From JAJEEA01 sp965243615 (GTDB taxonomy: Bacteria; Acidobacteriota; Vicinamibacteria; Vicinamibacterales; UBA8438): a stretch of DNA of 64,000 nt. A program made the translations under genes and the position numbers. The DNA lies in contig CBDEVO010000003.1 of the NCBI GenBank assembly GCA_965243615.1, positions 1,488,001-1,552,000 on the forward strand. Reading direction: 5' to 3'. Of the stretch, positions 26,880 to 34,658 are shown piece after piece. The notes under the pieces are model-generated. The model did no database searches. It was not told where the DNA came from and was given only the letters and a program-made list of their open reading frames with translations. Positions within the stretch are counted from its first letter, which is position 1. Every line of letters starts with the position of its first letter.

Positions 26880-28136
26880 ATGATCGCGGTCGGAACTCCC
26901 CTCGTCACGGACGGCGCCCGGCGCCTCTGCACGATCGCCGCGGCGCTCGGCGCCCTCGCGTTCCTGCAGGCGCTGTTCCTCGGCGACCCCGTTCGCGCGT
27001 GGCAGTCGCTGCTCGTCAGCTTCCTCGTCTTCGGCGGGCTCGCCCAGGCCGGGGTGGTGGTCTCGGCCATCATGCAGGTGACCTCGTCGCGCTGGGGCCG
27101 GGCCCTCAAGCGGATGGCCGAGGCCACCGCCGCGTTCCTGCCCGTCGCGTTCGGGCTGCTCCTGATCCTGCTCGTCGGGGTCGAGGGCTGGGCGCCCTGG
27201 GTGCACGAGCCGGTCGAGGCCAAGGCCGCGTGGCTCAACGTCCCGTTCTTCGTGAGCCGGCAGCTCGGCGCCTTCCTGCTCCTGACCGGCCTCAGCCTCT
27301 ACTACGTCTACCGATCCCTGCGGGCCGACGTCGGGCTGCTCCATCAGTCCGGCCAGCACCCCGCCACCGGTTTCACCCGCCGCCTCATCGCGGGGTGGCG
27401 CGGCATCCACCACGAGCGCGACGCCGCGCAGCGGGCGCAGAGCCGCCTCGCCCCGGCCGTGCTCATCGCCTACGGCTGGGTGTTCACGCTCGTCGGGTTC
27501 GACTTCTTCATGTCGCTCGACCCGCACTGGTTCTCGACCCTCGCGGGCGGCTACTACTTCATCGGCAACCTGTTCCTGGGGCTGGCGTTCCTGTCCGTGG
27601 TCGCGGTGTGGGCGCGGAAGCGGCTGAACCTGACCGAGTACATCGGGCCCCATCAGCTTCACGACATCGGCAAGCTGCTGTTCGGGTTCTGCATCCTGTG
27701 GGCGTACATGTTCTGGTCGCAGTACCTGGTGATCTGGTACGGCGACCTCGCCGAGGAGACCGAGTTCATCTACCACCGCATGCACGGGGCGTGGGCGCCG
27801 GTGGCGTGGACGGTGTTCGCGATGGCGTTCGTCGTCCCGTTCGTGGTGCTCCTGAGCCGGGCCGTGAAGACGAGCCCGCGCGGGCTGACCGCGATCGCAT
27901 TGGTGGCGTTCGCGGGCATGTGCCTCGAGCGCTTCCTGCTCGTCTCGCCGTCGCTGTGGCATGGCGAGGGGGTGCCCCTGGGCCTCGTCGAGTTGCTCGT
28001 CGGGGCCGGGGTGGCGGCGTTGTTCTTCCGGTCGTACACGGGGTTCCTCGAGACGTTCCCGGTGCTGCCGCTGGCCGACCCCCGTCTCGAGCCGGCGTCG
28101 GCCCATCCCCACGCCCACGACCTGCACGGGGAGTGA
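26880..28136 (+). CDS. actF: Alternative complex III subunit ActF, second NrfD-like membrane protein
   Basis: A 418-residue NrfD-like polytopic membrane protein, the structural paralogue of ActC. Hydrophobic helices run throughout, for example LLVSFLVFGGLAQAGVVVSAIMQV and AFLPVAFGLLLILLVGVEGW. Diagnostic segments are FFMSLDPHWFSTLAGGYYFIGN and FWSQYLVIWYGDLAEETEFI. It lacks attached cofactors, and in known complexes it may form a proton path. The 120-base gap after actE is the largest in the operon. No actG, SCO or cytochrome oxidase genes follow. Confidence 0.9.
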   Translation: MIAVGTPLVTDGARRLCTIAAALGALAFLQALFLGDPVRAWQSLLVSFLVFGGLAQAGVVVSAIMQVTSSRWGRALKRMAEATAAFLPVAFGLLLILLVGVEGWAPWVHEPVEAKAAWLNVPFFVSRQLGAFLLLTGLSLYYVYRSLRADVGLLHQSGQHPATGFTRRLIAGWRGIHHERDAAQRAQSRLAPAVLIAYGWVFTLVGFDFFMSLDPHWFSTLAGGYYFIGNLFLGLAFLSVVAVWARKRLNLTEYIGPHQLHDIGKLLFGFCILWAYMFWSQYLVIWYGDLAEETEFIYHRMHGAWAPVAWTVFAMAFVVPFVVLLSRAVKTSPRGLTAIALVAFAGMCLERFLLVSPSLWHGEGVPLGLVELLVGAGVAALFFRSYTGFLETFPVLPLADPRLEPASAHPHAHDLHGE

Positions 28137-28304
28137 GGCGGAGCGCCATGTCTCGAATTGCCGCCGTGGACGGAGTCGATGCGGGCAACGTGCGAGAGCG
28201 GATGTTGCGCGAATCGCGCCAGGCGGGTGGGTTTCCTGCAGCCAGGTGCGAGCTCTCATGAGGTCATGAACGTCGCAGGGACTTGAGCACACGCGCATCC
28301 GCCG

Positions 28305-29054
28305 ATGGCCAGGCAACCCCACCAGTACATCGCCGAACCGGATCGGGGCGCGGCGCCGCTGTCGGAGGAGTGGCGGGTGCGGCGGCGGTTCCGGCGCCGC
28401 CTGCGGCTGCTCGGCATCCCCGCCGACCTAACCGGCTGGAGCGTCCTCGACATCGGGGCGTGGCACGGCTACTTCTCGTTCGAGTGCGAGCGGCGGGGGG
28501 CCGACCGGGTGCTCGCGGTCGACCGGTTCGCCTGGGACCGCTACGGCATGGACGAGTTCCTCGCGGCCCGCGAGCGCCTCGGGTCGCGGGTCGAGTACGA
28601 GCGCCTGGACGTCCACGACCTCGACGCCGAGCGCCTCGGCCAGTTCGATCTGGTCCTGCTGCTCGGCGTGTTCTACCATTTGCGCAACCCGCTGGCGGCG
28701 TTGGAGCGCATCGCCCGCGTGACGCGGCGGCTGCTGATCTGCGAGACGCACGTCCTGCTGCCGTTCATCCACGAGCGGTACCCGCTGGTGCCGTTCTTTC
28801 CGGGGGACGACCGGGTCGACGAGCAGACCCATGACCTGTGCGGCATCCCCACGATGACCGCGCTCACGGAGATGCTGCGTTCCGCCGGGTTCGAGTCGGC
28901 GGAAGTCGTCTACCGGCCGTCGTTCCGCTACTGGAAGAAGCTGCTGGCCCTCGTGACGACCCGCCCGCAGTCGGGTCGCGGCATCGTCCACGCGAGACCC
29001 GGGCCGATCGGATCACCATCCACGATCTCGACCGAATCACCGTCCACCGTCTGA
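28305..29054 (+). CDS. Class I SAM-dependent methyltransferase
   Basis: A 249-residue methyltransferase. The SAM motif I is VLDIGAWHGYFSFECERRGAD, the acidic motif II is VLAVDRF, and motif IV is FDLVLLLGVFYHLRNPLAALE. The last is the CmoB/DUF1698-like pattern FYHLRNPL. The C-terminus (PTMTALTEMLRSAGFESAEVVYR) completes the fold. Similar proteins act on small molecules, sugars or tRNA wobble bases, and the substrate cannot be told here. It stands alone 15 bases before the dehydrogenase gene, with which it may be co-transcribed. Confidence 0.8.
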   Translation: MARQPHQYIAEPDRGAAPLSEEWRVRRRFRRRLRLLGIPADLTGWSVLDIGAWHGYFSFECERRGADRVLAVDRFAWDRYGMDEFLAARERLGSRVEYERLDVHDLDAERLGQFDLVLLLGVFYHLRNPLAALERIARVTRRLLICETHVLLPFIHERYPLVPFFPGDDRVDEQTHDLCGIPTMTALTEMLRSAGFESAEVVYRPSFRYWKKLLALVTTRPQSGRGIVHARPGPIGSPSTISTESPSTV

Positions 29055-29069
29055 AGGAGACAGTCAGCA

Positions 29070-29966
29070 ATGAGCATCGCGGTCATCGGAATGGGGACCA
29101 TGGGTGCCCCGATGGCGAGGAACCTGTTGAAGGCCGGCCACAGCGTGGTGGTGCACAACCGGACGCGCGAGCGCGAGGAGCCGCTCGCGGCCGAGGGCGC
29201 GAGCCGCGCCGCGAGCCCCGCCGAGGCCGCCGGCAACGCCGACATCGTGCTGAGCTGCGTCTCGGACACGCCGGACGTCGAGCGCGTGCTGCTCGACCCC
29301 GAGATCGGCGCCATCAACGGCCTGCGCTCGGGCGGGCTGGTCATCGACTGCTCGTCCATCGCCCCCGCCGCCACCCGCGACATCGCCGCCCGGTTCCGCG
29401 AGAAAGGCATCGGCTACGTCGACGCGCCGGTCTCCGGCGGCTCGGAGGGCGCCATCAAGGGCACCCTCGCCATCATGTGCGGCGGCACCGAGGCCGACTT
29501 CGAGCGCGCCAGGCCGGTGCTCGAGGTGCTCGGGGCCAGAATCACCCGCATCGGCGACGTCGGGGCGGGGCAGATCGCCAAGGTCGCCAACCAGGTCGTC
29601 ATCGCCGGCACCTTCCTCGCCCTCGGCGAGGCCCTGACCCTCGCCCACCGCGCCGGGGCCGATCCGGAGAAGGTCGTCGAGGCCATCGGCGGCGGCGTGG
29701 CCGGCTCCTGGATCCTCCAGAACCGGTCGGGGAACATGCTGAACGACACCTACCCCCTCGGCTTCCGGACCCGCCTGCACCGCAAGGACCTCGGCATCGC
29801 CCTCGAGACCGCCCGCACGTTCGAGGTGCCGGTGCACGTCGCCAGCCTCGTCGCCACCCTCGAGGACGGCCTCATCGCCCAGGGTTACGGGGACGAGGAC
29901 ATGTCGAACCTGGCGCGCTGCGTGCGCAAGGGGGCGGGGGTCCCCGACGGTCCGATGAAGGGGTAG
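29070..29966 (+). CDS. NAD(P)-dependent beta-hydroxyacid dehydrogenase family
   Basis: A 298-residue member of the 3-hydroxyisobutyrate/6-phosphogluconate dehydrogenase-like family. The Rossmann motif GMGTMGAPMARNLLKAGH is at the N-terminus. The substrate-binding signature DAPVSGGSEGAIKGTL and the catalytic Lys segment GQIAKVANQVVIAG follow in order. Candidate reactions are oxidation of 3-hydroxyisobutyrate or reduction of tartronate semialdehyde; the sequence does not decide. A strong GAAGGAG ribosome binding site precedes the ATG. The CoA-transferase A subunit lies 96 bases downstream in the same direction. Confidence 0.88.
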   Translation: MSIAVIGMGTMGAPMARNLLKAGHSVVVHNRTREREEPLAAEGASRAASPAEAAGNADIVLSCVSDTPDVERVLLDPEIGAINGLRSGGLVIDCSSIAPAATRDIAARFREKGIGYVDAPVSGGSEGAIKGTLAIMCGGTEADFERARPVLEVLGARITRIGDVGAGQIAKVANQVVIAGTFLALGEALTLAHRAGADPEKVVEAIGGGVAGSWILQNRSGNMLNDTYPLGFRTRLHRKDLGIALETARTFEVPVHVASLVATLEDGLIAQGYGDEDMSNLARCVRKGAGVPDGPMKG

Positions 29967-30062
29967 GGGCTGGCGCGGACTCTTGCCGCGCGCCGGCAGG
30001 CTTGGCTGGGCGGCGCCGTCGCAAGGTGCGATGGAGCCGCCCGCGACGACAGGCGGACCGAC

Positions 30063-30767
30063 ATGAGCAGAAAGGTCTATCCCGGCTCCAAGGAGGCCCT
30101 CGACGGGCTGCTCCGCGACGGCATGACGCTGATGGTCGGCGGGTTCGGGCTGTGCGGCGTGCCCCAGAGCCTGGTCTTCGCGCTGCGCGACTCGGGCGTC
30201 AAGCACCTGACGTGCATCAGCAACAACGCCGGCGTCGACGGGGCGGGGCTCGGCCTGCTGCTCGAGACCCGCCAGATCGACAAGATGATCGCAAGCTACG
30301 TCGGCGAGAACAAGCTCTTCGAGCGGCAGTTCCTCGACGGCATCCTCGAGGTCGAGCTGAACCCCCAGGGCACCATGGCCGAGCGCATGCGGGCCGGCGG
30401 GGCCGGCATCGCCGCCTTCTTCACCCCCACCGGCTACGGCACCCCCCTGACCGAGGGCAAGGAGACCCGCCAATTCGACGGCCGCTGGTACGTGCTCGAG
30501 ACCGCCCTCCACGCCGACGTCTCCCTCGTCAAGGCGTGGAAGGCCGACGAGGAGGGCAACCTCGTCTACCGGATGACCGCCCGCAACTTCAACCCCCCGA
30601 TGGCCGAGGCGGGGAAGGTCACGGTGGCCGAGGTCGAGGAGATCGTCCCCGCCGGCGCCATCGACCCCCACATGGTCCACACCCCCGGCATCTACGTCGA
30701 CCGCGTGGTGGTCGGCGAGCACCAGGAGAAGGTCATCGAGCGTCGCAAGACGCGTCCGACGGGGTGA
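30063..30767 (+). CDS. scoA: 3-oxoacid CoA-transferase subunit A
   Basis: A 234-residue alpha subunit of a type I CoA-transferase that moves CoA from succinyl-CoA to a 3-oxoacid such as acetoacetate. Family hallmarks are GMTLMVGGFGLCGVPQSL, ISNNAGVDGAGLGLLL, ASYVGENKLFE, NPQGTMAERMRAGGAGIAAFFTPTGYGT and the C-terminal PAGAIDPHMVHTPGIYVDRVV. The subunit holding the catalytic Glu is normally the next gene, but here it is at 43239-43895, with over 12 kb between. A weak ribosome binding site precedes the ATG. Confidence 0.92.
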   Translation: MSRKVYPGSKEALDGLLRDGMTLMVGGFGLCGVPQSLVFALRDSGVKHLTCISNNAGVDGAGLGLLLETRQIDKMIASYVGENKLFERQFLDGILEVELNPQGTMAERMRAGGAGIAAFFTPTGYGTPLTEGKETRQFDGRWYVLETALHADVSLVKAWKADEEGNLVYRMTARNFNPPMAEAGKVTVAEVEEIVPAGAIDPHMVHTPGIYVDRVVVGEHQEKVIERRKTRPTG

Positions 30768-30780
30768 GGGTCCGGACGGC

Positions 30781-31359
30781 TCAGGGCCACAGATCGCCGA
30801 GGCTGAAGGTGATCGCCTCGAAGGGACGGATACGGACCGGGGCGTCGTCCTTCGCGGTGGCGATCAACACCCACTCCCCGTTGCGCAACTCGAATGCCTC
30901 CAGGGTGCGGTCCACCGGCTCGACGAGCCACAGATGCCCGACCCCCTCACGCGCGTAGACCGGGCGCTTGCCGTGCAGGTCGAGCCTGCGGGTCGAGGGC
31001 GAGAGCACCTCGCATACCCAGTCGGGCGCCAGGGTGCAGTACGCGGCATCGGGAAAGTCGGGCATGCGCTCCCGGCGCCAGCCGGCGAGATCGGGGACGA
31101 GGATGTCGTCGCCCAGGTGCAGCTCCGGTTCGTCGATGATCCACCAGCCGCCCGGGCCACCGGCATCGTGGTCGAAGGGGCCGCCGATCTTGACGCCCAG
31201 GGACGAGCTGGCGCGCGCGTGGCGCATGGCCGGCCGCGGGTTGGTATAGAGCACGCCGTCGACGATCTCGGCGACGCGATGGGGCGGGGCGTCGAGCACG
31301 TCCTGGTAGCCGGCCCGCGGCCGCGGGCCGGAATCGCGCCGCCGTGCTGCGGTGCTCAT
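30781..31359 (-). CDS. Uma2 family endonuclease-like protein, copy 1
   Basis: A 192-residue Uma2/DUF820 protein, a PD-(D/E)XK-fold family abundant in cyanobacteria, Acidobacteriota and relatives. Seen here are EIVDGVLYTNPRP at the N-terminus, the core DILVPDLAGWRRERMP and WVCEVLSPSTRRLDLHGKR, and YAREGVGHLWLVEP. The Asp in VPDLAGW and the Glu in CEVLS with the downstream Lys are the expected metal-site residues. A near-copy lies immediately upstream on the same strand. Biological role of the family is not settled. Confidence 0.85.
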   Translation of the reverse strand: MSTAARRRDSGPRPRAGYQDVLDAPPHRVAEIVDGVLYTNPRPAMRHARASSSLGVKIGGPFDHDAGGPGGWWIIDEPELHLGDDILVPDLAGWRRERMPDFPDAAYCTLAPDWVCEVLSPSTRRLDLHGKRPVYAREGVGHLWLVEPVDRTLEAFELRNGEWVLIATAKDDAPVRIRPFEAITFSLGDLWP

Positions 31360-31383
31360 CGCGCCTCGTCACCCCCGCGCACC

Positions 31384-31389
31384 ATTGTA
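31384..31389 (-). promoter_or_regulatory. TACAAT -10 element of Uma2 copy 1
   Basis: TACAAT on the minus strand lies 25 bases upstream of the ATG, with a G-rich GGGGGTGACGAGG stretch between. The same arrangement precedes copy 2 at identical distance. Confidence 0.45.
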
Positions 31390-31441
31390 CCGGCGCCATC
31401 GGGGCTACCGTAGGTTGGCGAGTCGGAGTGGTTCGGTCGGC

Positions 31442-32014
31442 TCAGGGCCAGAGATCACCGAGGCTGAAGCTGACCGCCTCGAAGGGGCGGATGCGGACCG
31501 GGTCGTCGTCCTCAGCGGTCGCGATCAGCACCCATTCGCCCTCACGCAGCTCGAACGCTTCCAGGGTGCGGTCGACCGGGTCGACGAGCCACAGATGCGC
31601 CACCCCTTCCCGCGCGTAGATCGGGCGCTTGCCGTGCAGGTCGATCTTGCGGGTCGACGCCGAGAGTACTTCGCACACCCAGTCCGGCGGCAGCGTGAAG
31701 TACGCCACGTCGGGGTACTCCGGCATCCGCTCCCGGCGCCAGCCCGCCAGGTCGGGCACGAGGATGTCCTCGCCCGGGTGAAGCTCGGGCTCGTCGATGA
31801 TCCACCAGCCGCCGGGGCCGCCGCGGCCGAACTGGAAAGGGCCGGAGAGATCCGACCCCAGAGACGAGGTCGCGAGCGCGTGGGGTGAGGCCGGCCGCGG
31901 CTGCGTGTAGAGCACGCCGTCGATGATCTCCGCGACCCGGTGTGGCGGCGCGTCGAGGACGTCCTGGTACGTGGCCCGCGGCCGCGGGCTGCTTGGTCGT
32001 GCTGCCGTGCTCAT
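31442..32014 (-). CDS. Uma2 family endonuclease-like protein, copy 2
   Basis: A 190-residue paralogue of the preceding Uma2 protein, sharing most residues from TYQDVLDAPPHRVAEI to the identical end FSLGDLWP. Metal-site segments VPDLAGWRRERMP and WVCEVLSASTRKIDLHGKR are intact. Differences concentrate around residues 40-65, just before the shared GGPGGWWIIDEPELHPG. The duplication includes about 40 bases upstream of the start codon, so each copy has its own -10 and ribosome binding site. It lies downstream of the pqqE stop on the same strand. Confidence 0.85.
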   Translation of the reverse strand: MSTAARPSSPRPRATYQDVLDAPPHRVAEIIDGVLYTQPRPASPHALATSSLGSDLSGPFQFGRGGPGGWWIIDEPELHPGEDILVPDLAGWRRERMPEYPDVAYFTLPPDWVCEVLSASTRKIDLHGKRPIYAREGVAHLWLVDPVDRTLEAFELREGEWVLIATAEDDDPVRIRPFEAVSFSLGDLWP

Positions 32015-32038
32015 CGCCCCTCGTCACCCCCGCGGACC

Positions 32039-32044
32039 ATTGTA
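32039..32044 (-). promoter_or_regulatory. TACAAT -10 element of Uma2 copy 2
   Basis: Same TACAAT hexamer at the same 25-base distance from the ATG as in copy 1, showing that the duplicated unit carried its promoter. Confidence 0.45.
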
Positions 32045-32111
32045 GCGGTAGGTGCCGCGGCGGCGAGCGGCGTGGAACGACAACCCGGCTGACGAGGAGC
32101 GCTTCGACGCC

Positions 32112-32193
32112 CTCTCGATGCTCAGGCGGCGCCACCACCGCGTTCCCGCGTACGTGGAGGGCCTCGGCGTTCTCTCGATGCTCAGACGGCGCC
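32112..32193. repeat. Imperfect direct repeat across the 3' end of pqqE
   Basis: A 22-base unit at 32112-32133 recurs at 32172-32193 with one mismatch and a 60-base period; weaker similarity extends for about 50 bases. The second copy includes the pqqE stop codon, so the downstream copy looks like a duplicated tail of pqqE. Confidence 0.6.
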
Positions 32194-33288
32194 GGCGTCG
32201 CGCGGCATGACGCGGTAGACGAGGGGCGGATCGCCCTGCGCGGCCTCCTCGAGGGCCGCCGCCACCAGGTGGTGGTGGGGCGAGAGCTCGCAGATGGGGT
32301 CGGTGGCGGTGACGTCGCCGGTCATCAGGAACGCCTGGCAGCGGCAGCCGCCGAAGTCGATCTCGCGGCGGTCGCAGCTTCGGCAGGGCTCGGGCATCCA
32401 GTCGGTGCCGCGGAAGCGCTGGAAGATCGGCGCGCGCTCCCAGATCTCCTCGAGCGAGTGGTCGCGCACGTTGGGGAACTCCAGCCCCGGAATCTCGCGG
32501 GCGGTCTGGCACGGCAGGACGTAGCCGTCGGGGGCCACGCTCATCGACACCATGCCCCAACCCTGGAGGCAGGCCTTCGGGTAGCGCTCGAAGTAGTAGT
32601 CGGGGAGGACGTGCTGGATGTCGAGCCCGTCGGTCCCGGCCGCGCGCACCCGCTCGACCTCGGCGTGGGCGCGGTCGAGCTGCTCGCGCGTAGGCATCAG
32701 CGCCGCCCGGTTCTTGAACGCCCAGCCGGTGTACTGGGTGTGCGCCAGCTCGAGGCGGTCGACCCGCCACTCCTGCGCGAGGGCGATGACCTCGGCGATG
32801 CGGTCGAGGTTCTGCCGGTGGAGCACCACGTTGAGGGTCACCGGGAACCCGAGCCGCTTGGCCCCGAGGACGGCCTCGCGCTTGCGGTCGAACGACGTCG
32901 CGCCCGCGAGGCGGTCGTTCGACTCGGGCAGGGTGTCTAGCACGCTCACCTGGAAGTGGTCGAGCCCGGCCTCGCGCAACTGCTCGAGCCGGTCGCCGTC
33001 GACCACCGTGGCCCCGGTGCTCATGTTCGAGTAGAGCCCCGCCCCGGCGGCGGCGCGGACCAGATCGAGGATGTCGCGGCGCACCAGCGGCTCGCCCCCC
33101 GACAGGTGGAGCTGGACGACGCCGAGGTCGGCCGCCTGGTTGAACACGCGGACCCACGTCTCGGTGTCGAGCTCGTCGCGGTACTTGTTCAGCTCGAGGG
33201 GGTTGCTGCAGTACGGGCACTGCAGCGGGCACCGGTAGGTGACCTCCGCGAGCAGGGCGAGCGGACGGGGCAGGGGGTTGTCAGTCAC
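32182..33288 (-). CDS. pqqE: PQQ biosynthesis radical SAM enzyme PqqE
   Basis: PqqE links the Glu and Tyr side chains of the PqqA peptide. The 368-residue protein has the radical SAM cluster CPLQCPYC (Cys20, 24, 27). It also has the PqqE signature NPLELNKYRDELDTETW, QLHLSGGEPLVRRD, and a C-terminal SPASM domain with CQTAREIPGLEFPNV, CRSCDRREIDFGGCRCQA and the final CEL. The start overlaps the end of pqqD by eight bases, so they are coupled. The pair is divergent from pqqB and separate from pqqA and pqqC. A short direct repeat crosses its stop codon. Confidence 0.95.
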   Translation of the reverse strand: MTDNPLPRPLALLAEVTYRCPLQCPYCSNPLELNKYRDELDTETWVRVFNQAADLGVVQLHLSGGEPLVRRDILDLVRAAAGAGLYSNMSTGATVVDGDRLEQLREAGLDHFQVSVLDTLPESNDRLAGATSFDRKREAVLGAKRLGFPVTLNVVLHRQNLDRIAEVIALAQEWRVDRLELAHTQYTGWAFKNRAALMPTREQLDRAHAEVERVRAAGTDGLDIQHVLPDYYFERYPKACLQGWGMVSMSVAPDGYVLPCQTAREIPGLEFPNVRDHSLEEIWERAPIFQRFRGTDWMPEPCRSCDRREIDFGGCRCQAFLMTGDVTATDPICELSPHHHLVAAALEEAAQGDPPLVYRVMPRDAGAV

Positions 33289-33559
33289 GCGCGGCTCCCT
33301 CGCGTACCAGCCCCCGCTGCGCCAGGTGGCCGAGGAACTCGTGGACGTCGCCGGCGGGCTCGGCGCCGGGGAACTGCTCCTTCAGCGCGGCGATCAGCTC
33401 GTCGGTGGTCCGGCCGTCGCAGAGCTGCACTATGGCTTTCCCCGGCTCGTTCAGGACGATCATCCCCTCGGGGAACACGAGCTGGTGCTGGCTGCGCACC
33501 TTGTCCCAGCGGTACCGGGTGCCGGGGGCGAGAACGGGGGTGGTGATCGGCTGCGACAT
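33281..33559 (-). CDS. pqqD: PQQ biosynthesis peptide chaperone PqqD
   Basis: PqqD binds the PqqA peptide and presents it to PqqE. The 92-residue protein has the family pattern: LAPGTRYRWDKVRSQHQLVF, PEGMIVLNEPGKAIVQLCDG, then helices ending EFLGHLAQRGLV. The ATG at 33559 gives the standard length; the frame continues upstream without family residues. The 9-bp-arm dyad just upstream is a candidate control site shared with pqqB. Confidence 0.93.
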   Translation of the reverse strand: MSQPITTPVLAPGTRYRWDKVRSQHQLVFPEGMIVLNEPGKAIVQLCDGRTTDELIAALKEQFPGAEPAGDVHEFLGHLAQRGLVREGAARD

Positions 33560-33567
33560 GACTTCGT

Positions 33568-33610
33568 GTGGCGGCGAACGCCGCAGTGATGATACAACGA
33601 ACGCCGCCAC
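33568..33610. promoter_or_regulatory. Dyad between divergent pqqD and pqqB
   Basis: Arms GTGGCGGCG (33568-33576) and CGCCGCCAC (33602-33610) are perfectly complementary and flank a TATCAT -10-like hexamer on the minus strand (33589-33594). Position about 10 bases upstream of pqqD suggests an operator or a 5' hairpin. Confidence 0.4.
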
Positions 33611-33680
33611 GGGCTTCCGGAGCCGTCACCACAGTTCGGGAGGCACAGCGCTCGTGCTCACCAGACAACGGGACAGTCGA

Positions 33681-34595
33681 ATGCAGATACACGTGCTGGG
33701 ATCGGCCGCGGGGGGAGGGTTCCCCCAGTGGAACTGCAACTGCCGCAACTGCCGGCGGCTCCGCGAGGGCACCCTCAAGGGGCGGGCCCGCACCCAGTCG
33801 TCGATCACCGTGAGCGGCAACGGGGTCGACTGGGTGCTCTTCAACGCGTCGCCCGACATCCGGCAGCAGCTCGCCTCGTTCCCGCCGTTGCAGCCGGGGC
33901 GCGCGGTCCGCGACACCGGCATCTGCGCCATCCTCGTCGTCGATTCGCAGGTCGATCACACGACCGGGCTCGTGGTGCTGCGCGAGCACACCGAGCCGTG
34001 GGACATCTACTGCACCCGGGTGGTCTACGACGACCTCACCACCGGCTACCCGCTGCTGAACGTCCTGTCCCACTTCAAGGGCGTCAACTGGCACGAGGTG
34101 GGGCTCGACGAGGTCCCCTTCGCCATCCCCAGGGCGGACGACCTGCTCTTCACCGCGGTGCCGCTGAAGAGCGAGGCGCCGCCCTACTCGCCCCACCGGC
34201 ACAACCCCCTTCCGGGCAACAACATCGGGGTCCGGGTGGTGGACACCGGCACCGGTCGGAACCTGTTCTACGCGCCGGGCCTGGGCGAGATCGAGCCGCA
34301 CGTGCGGCGCTACATGGAGGAGGCCGACTGCCTGCTCGTCGACGGCACGGTCTGGACCGACAACGAGCTGGCGTGCGAGGGCATCAGCGACAAGCGGGCG
34401 CAGGACATGGGCCACCTGAACCAGTCGGGGGAGGGCGGCATGGTCGAGACCCTGGTGTCGCTGGACTGCCCGCGCAAGATCGTCATCCACATCAACAACA
34501 CCAACCCGATACTCGACGAGGAGTCGGACGAGCACGCGGCCCTCGTCGAGGCGGGCATCGAGATCGCGTACGATGGCATGGACATCACGCTGTAG
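33681..34595 (+). CDS. pqqB: PQQ biosynthesis protein PqqB
   Basis: PqqB is a metallo-beta-lactamase-fold oxygenase acting on a late PQQ intermediate. The 304-residue protein starts with the signature MQIHVLGSAAGGGFPQWNC and continues CNCRNCRRLREG, NASPDIRQQL, DSQVDHTTGLVVLREH, HRHNPLPGNNIG, GHLNQSGEGGM and HINNTNPIL. These give the metal-binding His/Asp residues expected of the family. The ATG at 33681 matches the canonical start. A PQQ-dependent dehydrogenase follows 63 bases downstream in the same direction. Confidence 0.95.
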   Translation: MQIHVLGSAAGGGFPQWNCNCRNCRRLREGTLKGRARTQSSITVSGNGVDWVLFNASPDIRQQLASFPPLQPGRAVRDTGICAILVVDSQVDHTTGLVVLREHTEPWDIYCTRVVYDDLTTGYPLLNVLSHFKGVNWHEVGLDEVPFAIPRADDLLFTAVPLKSEAPPYSPHRHNPLPGNNIGVRVVDTGTGRNLFYAPGLGEIEPHVRRYMEEADCLLVDGTVWTDNELACEGISDKRAQDMGHLNQSGEGGMVETLVSLDCPRKIVIHINNTNPILDEESDEHAALVEAGIEIAYDGMDITL

Positions 34596-34658
34596 GGGTT
34601 TCGAGGTCCCGGCAAGGTGACTGCGTCAGCGTTCTGTTGAACGACCGGGAGGTGACGA

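Noticed and set aside
32112..32193. Repeat near pqqE as CRISPR or attachment site
   Set aside because: Two copies only, one mismatch, partly coding; no integrase nearby.
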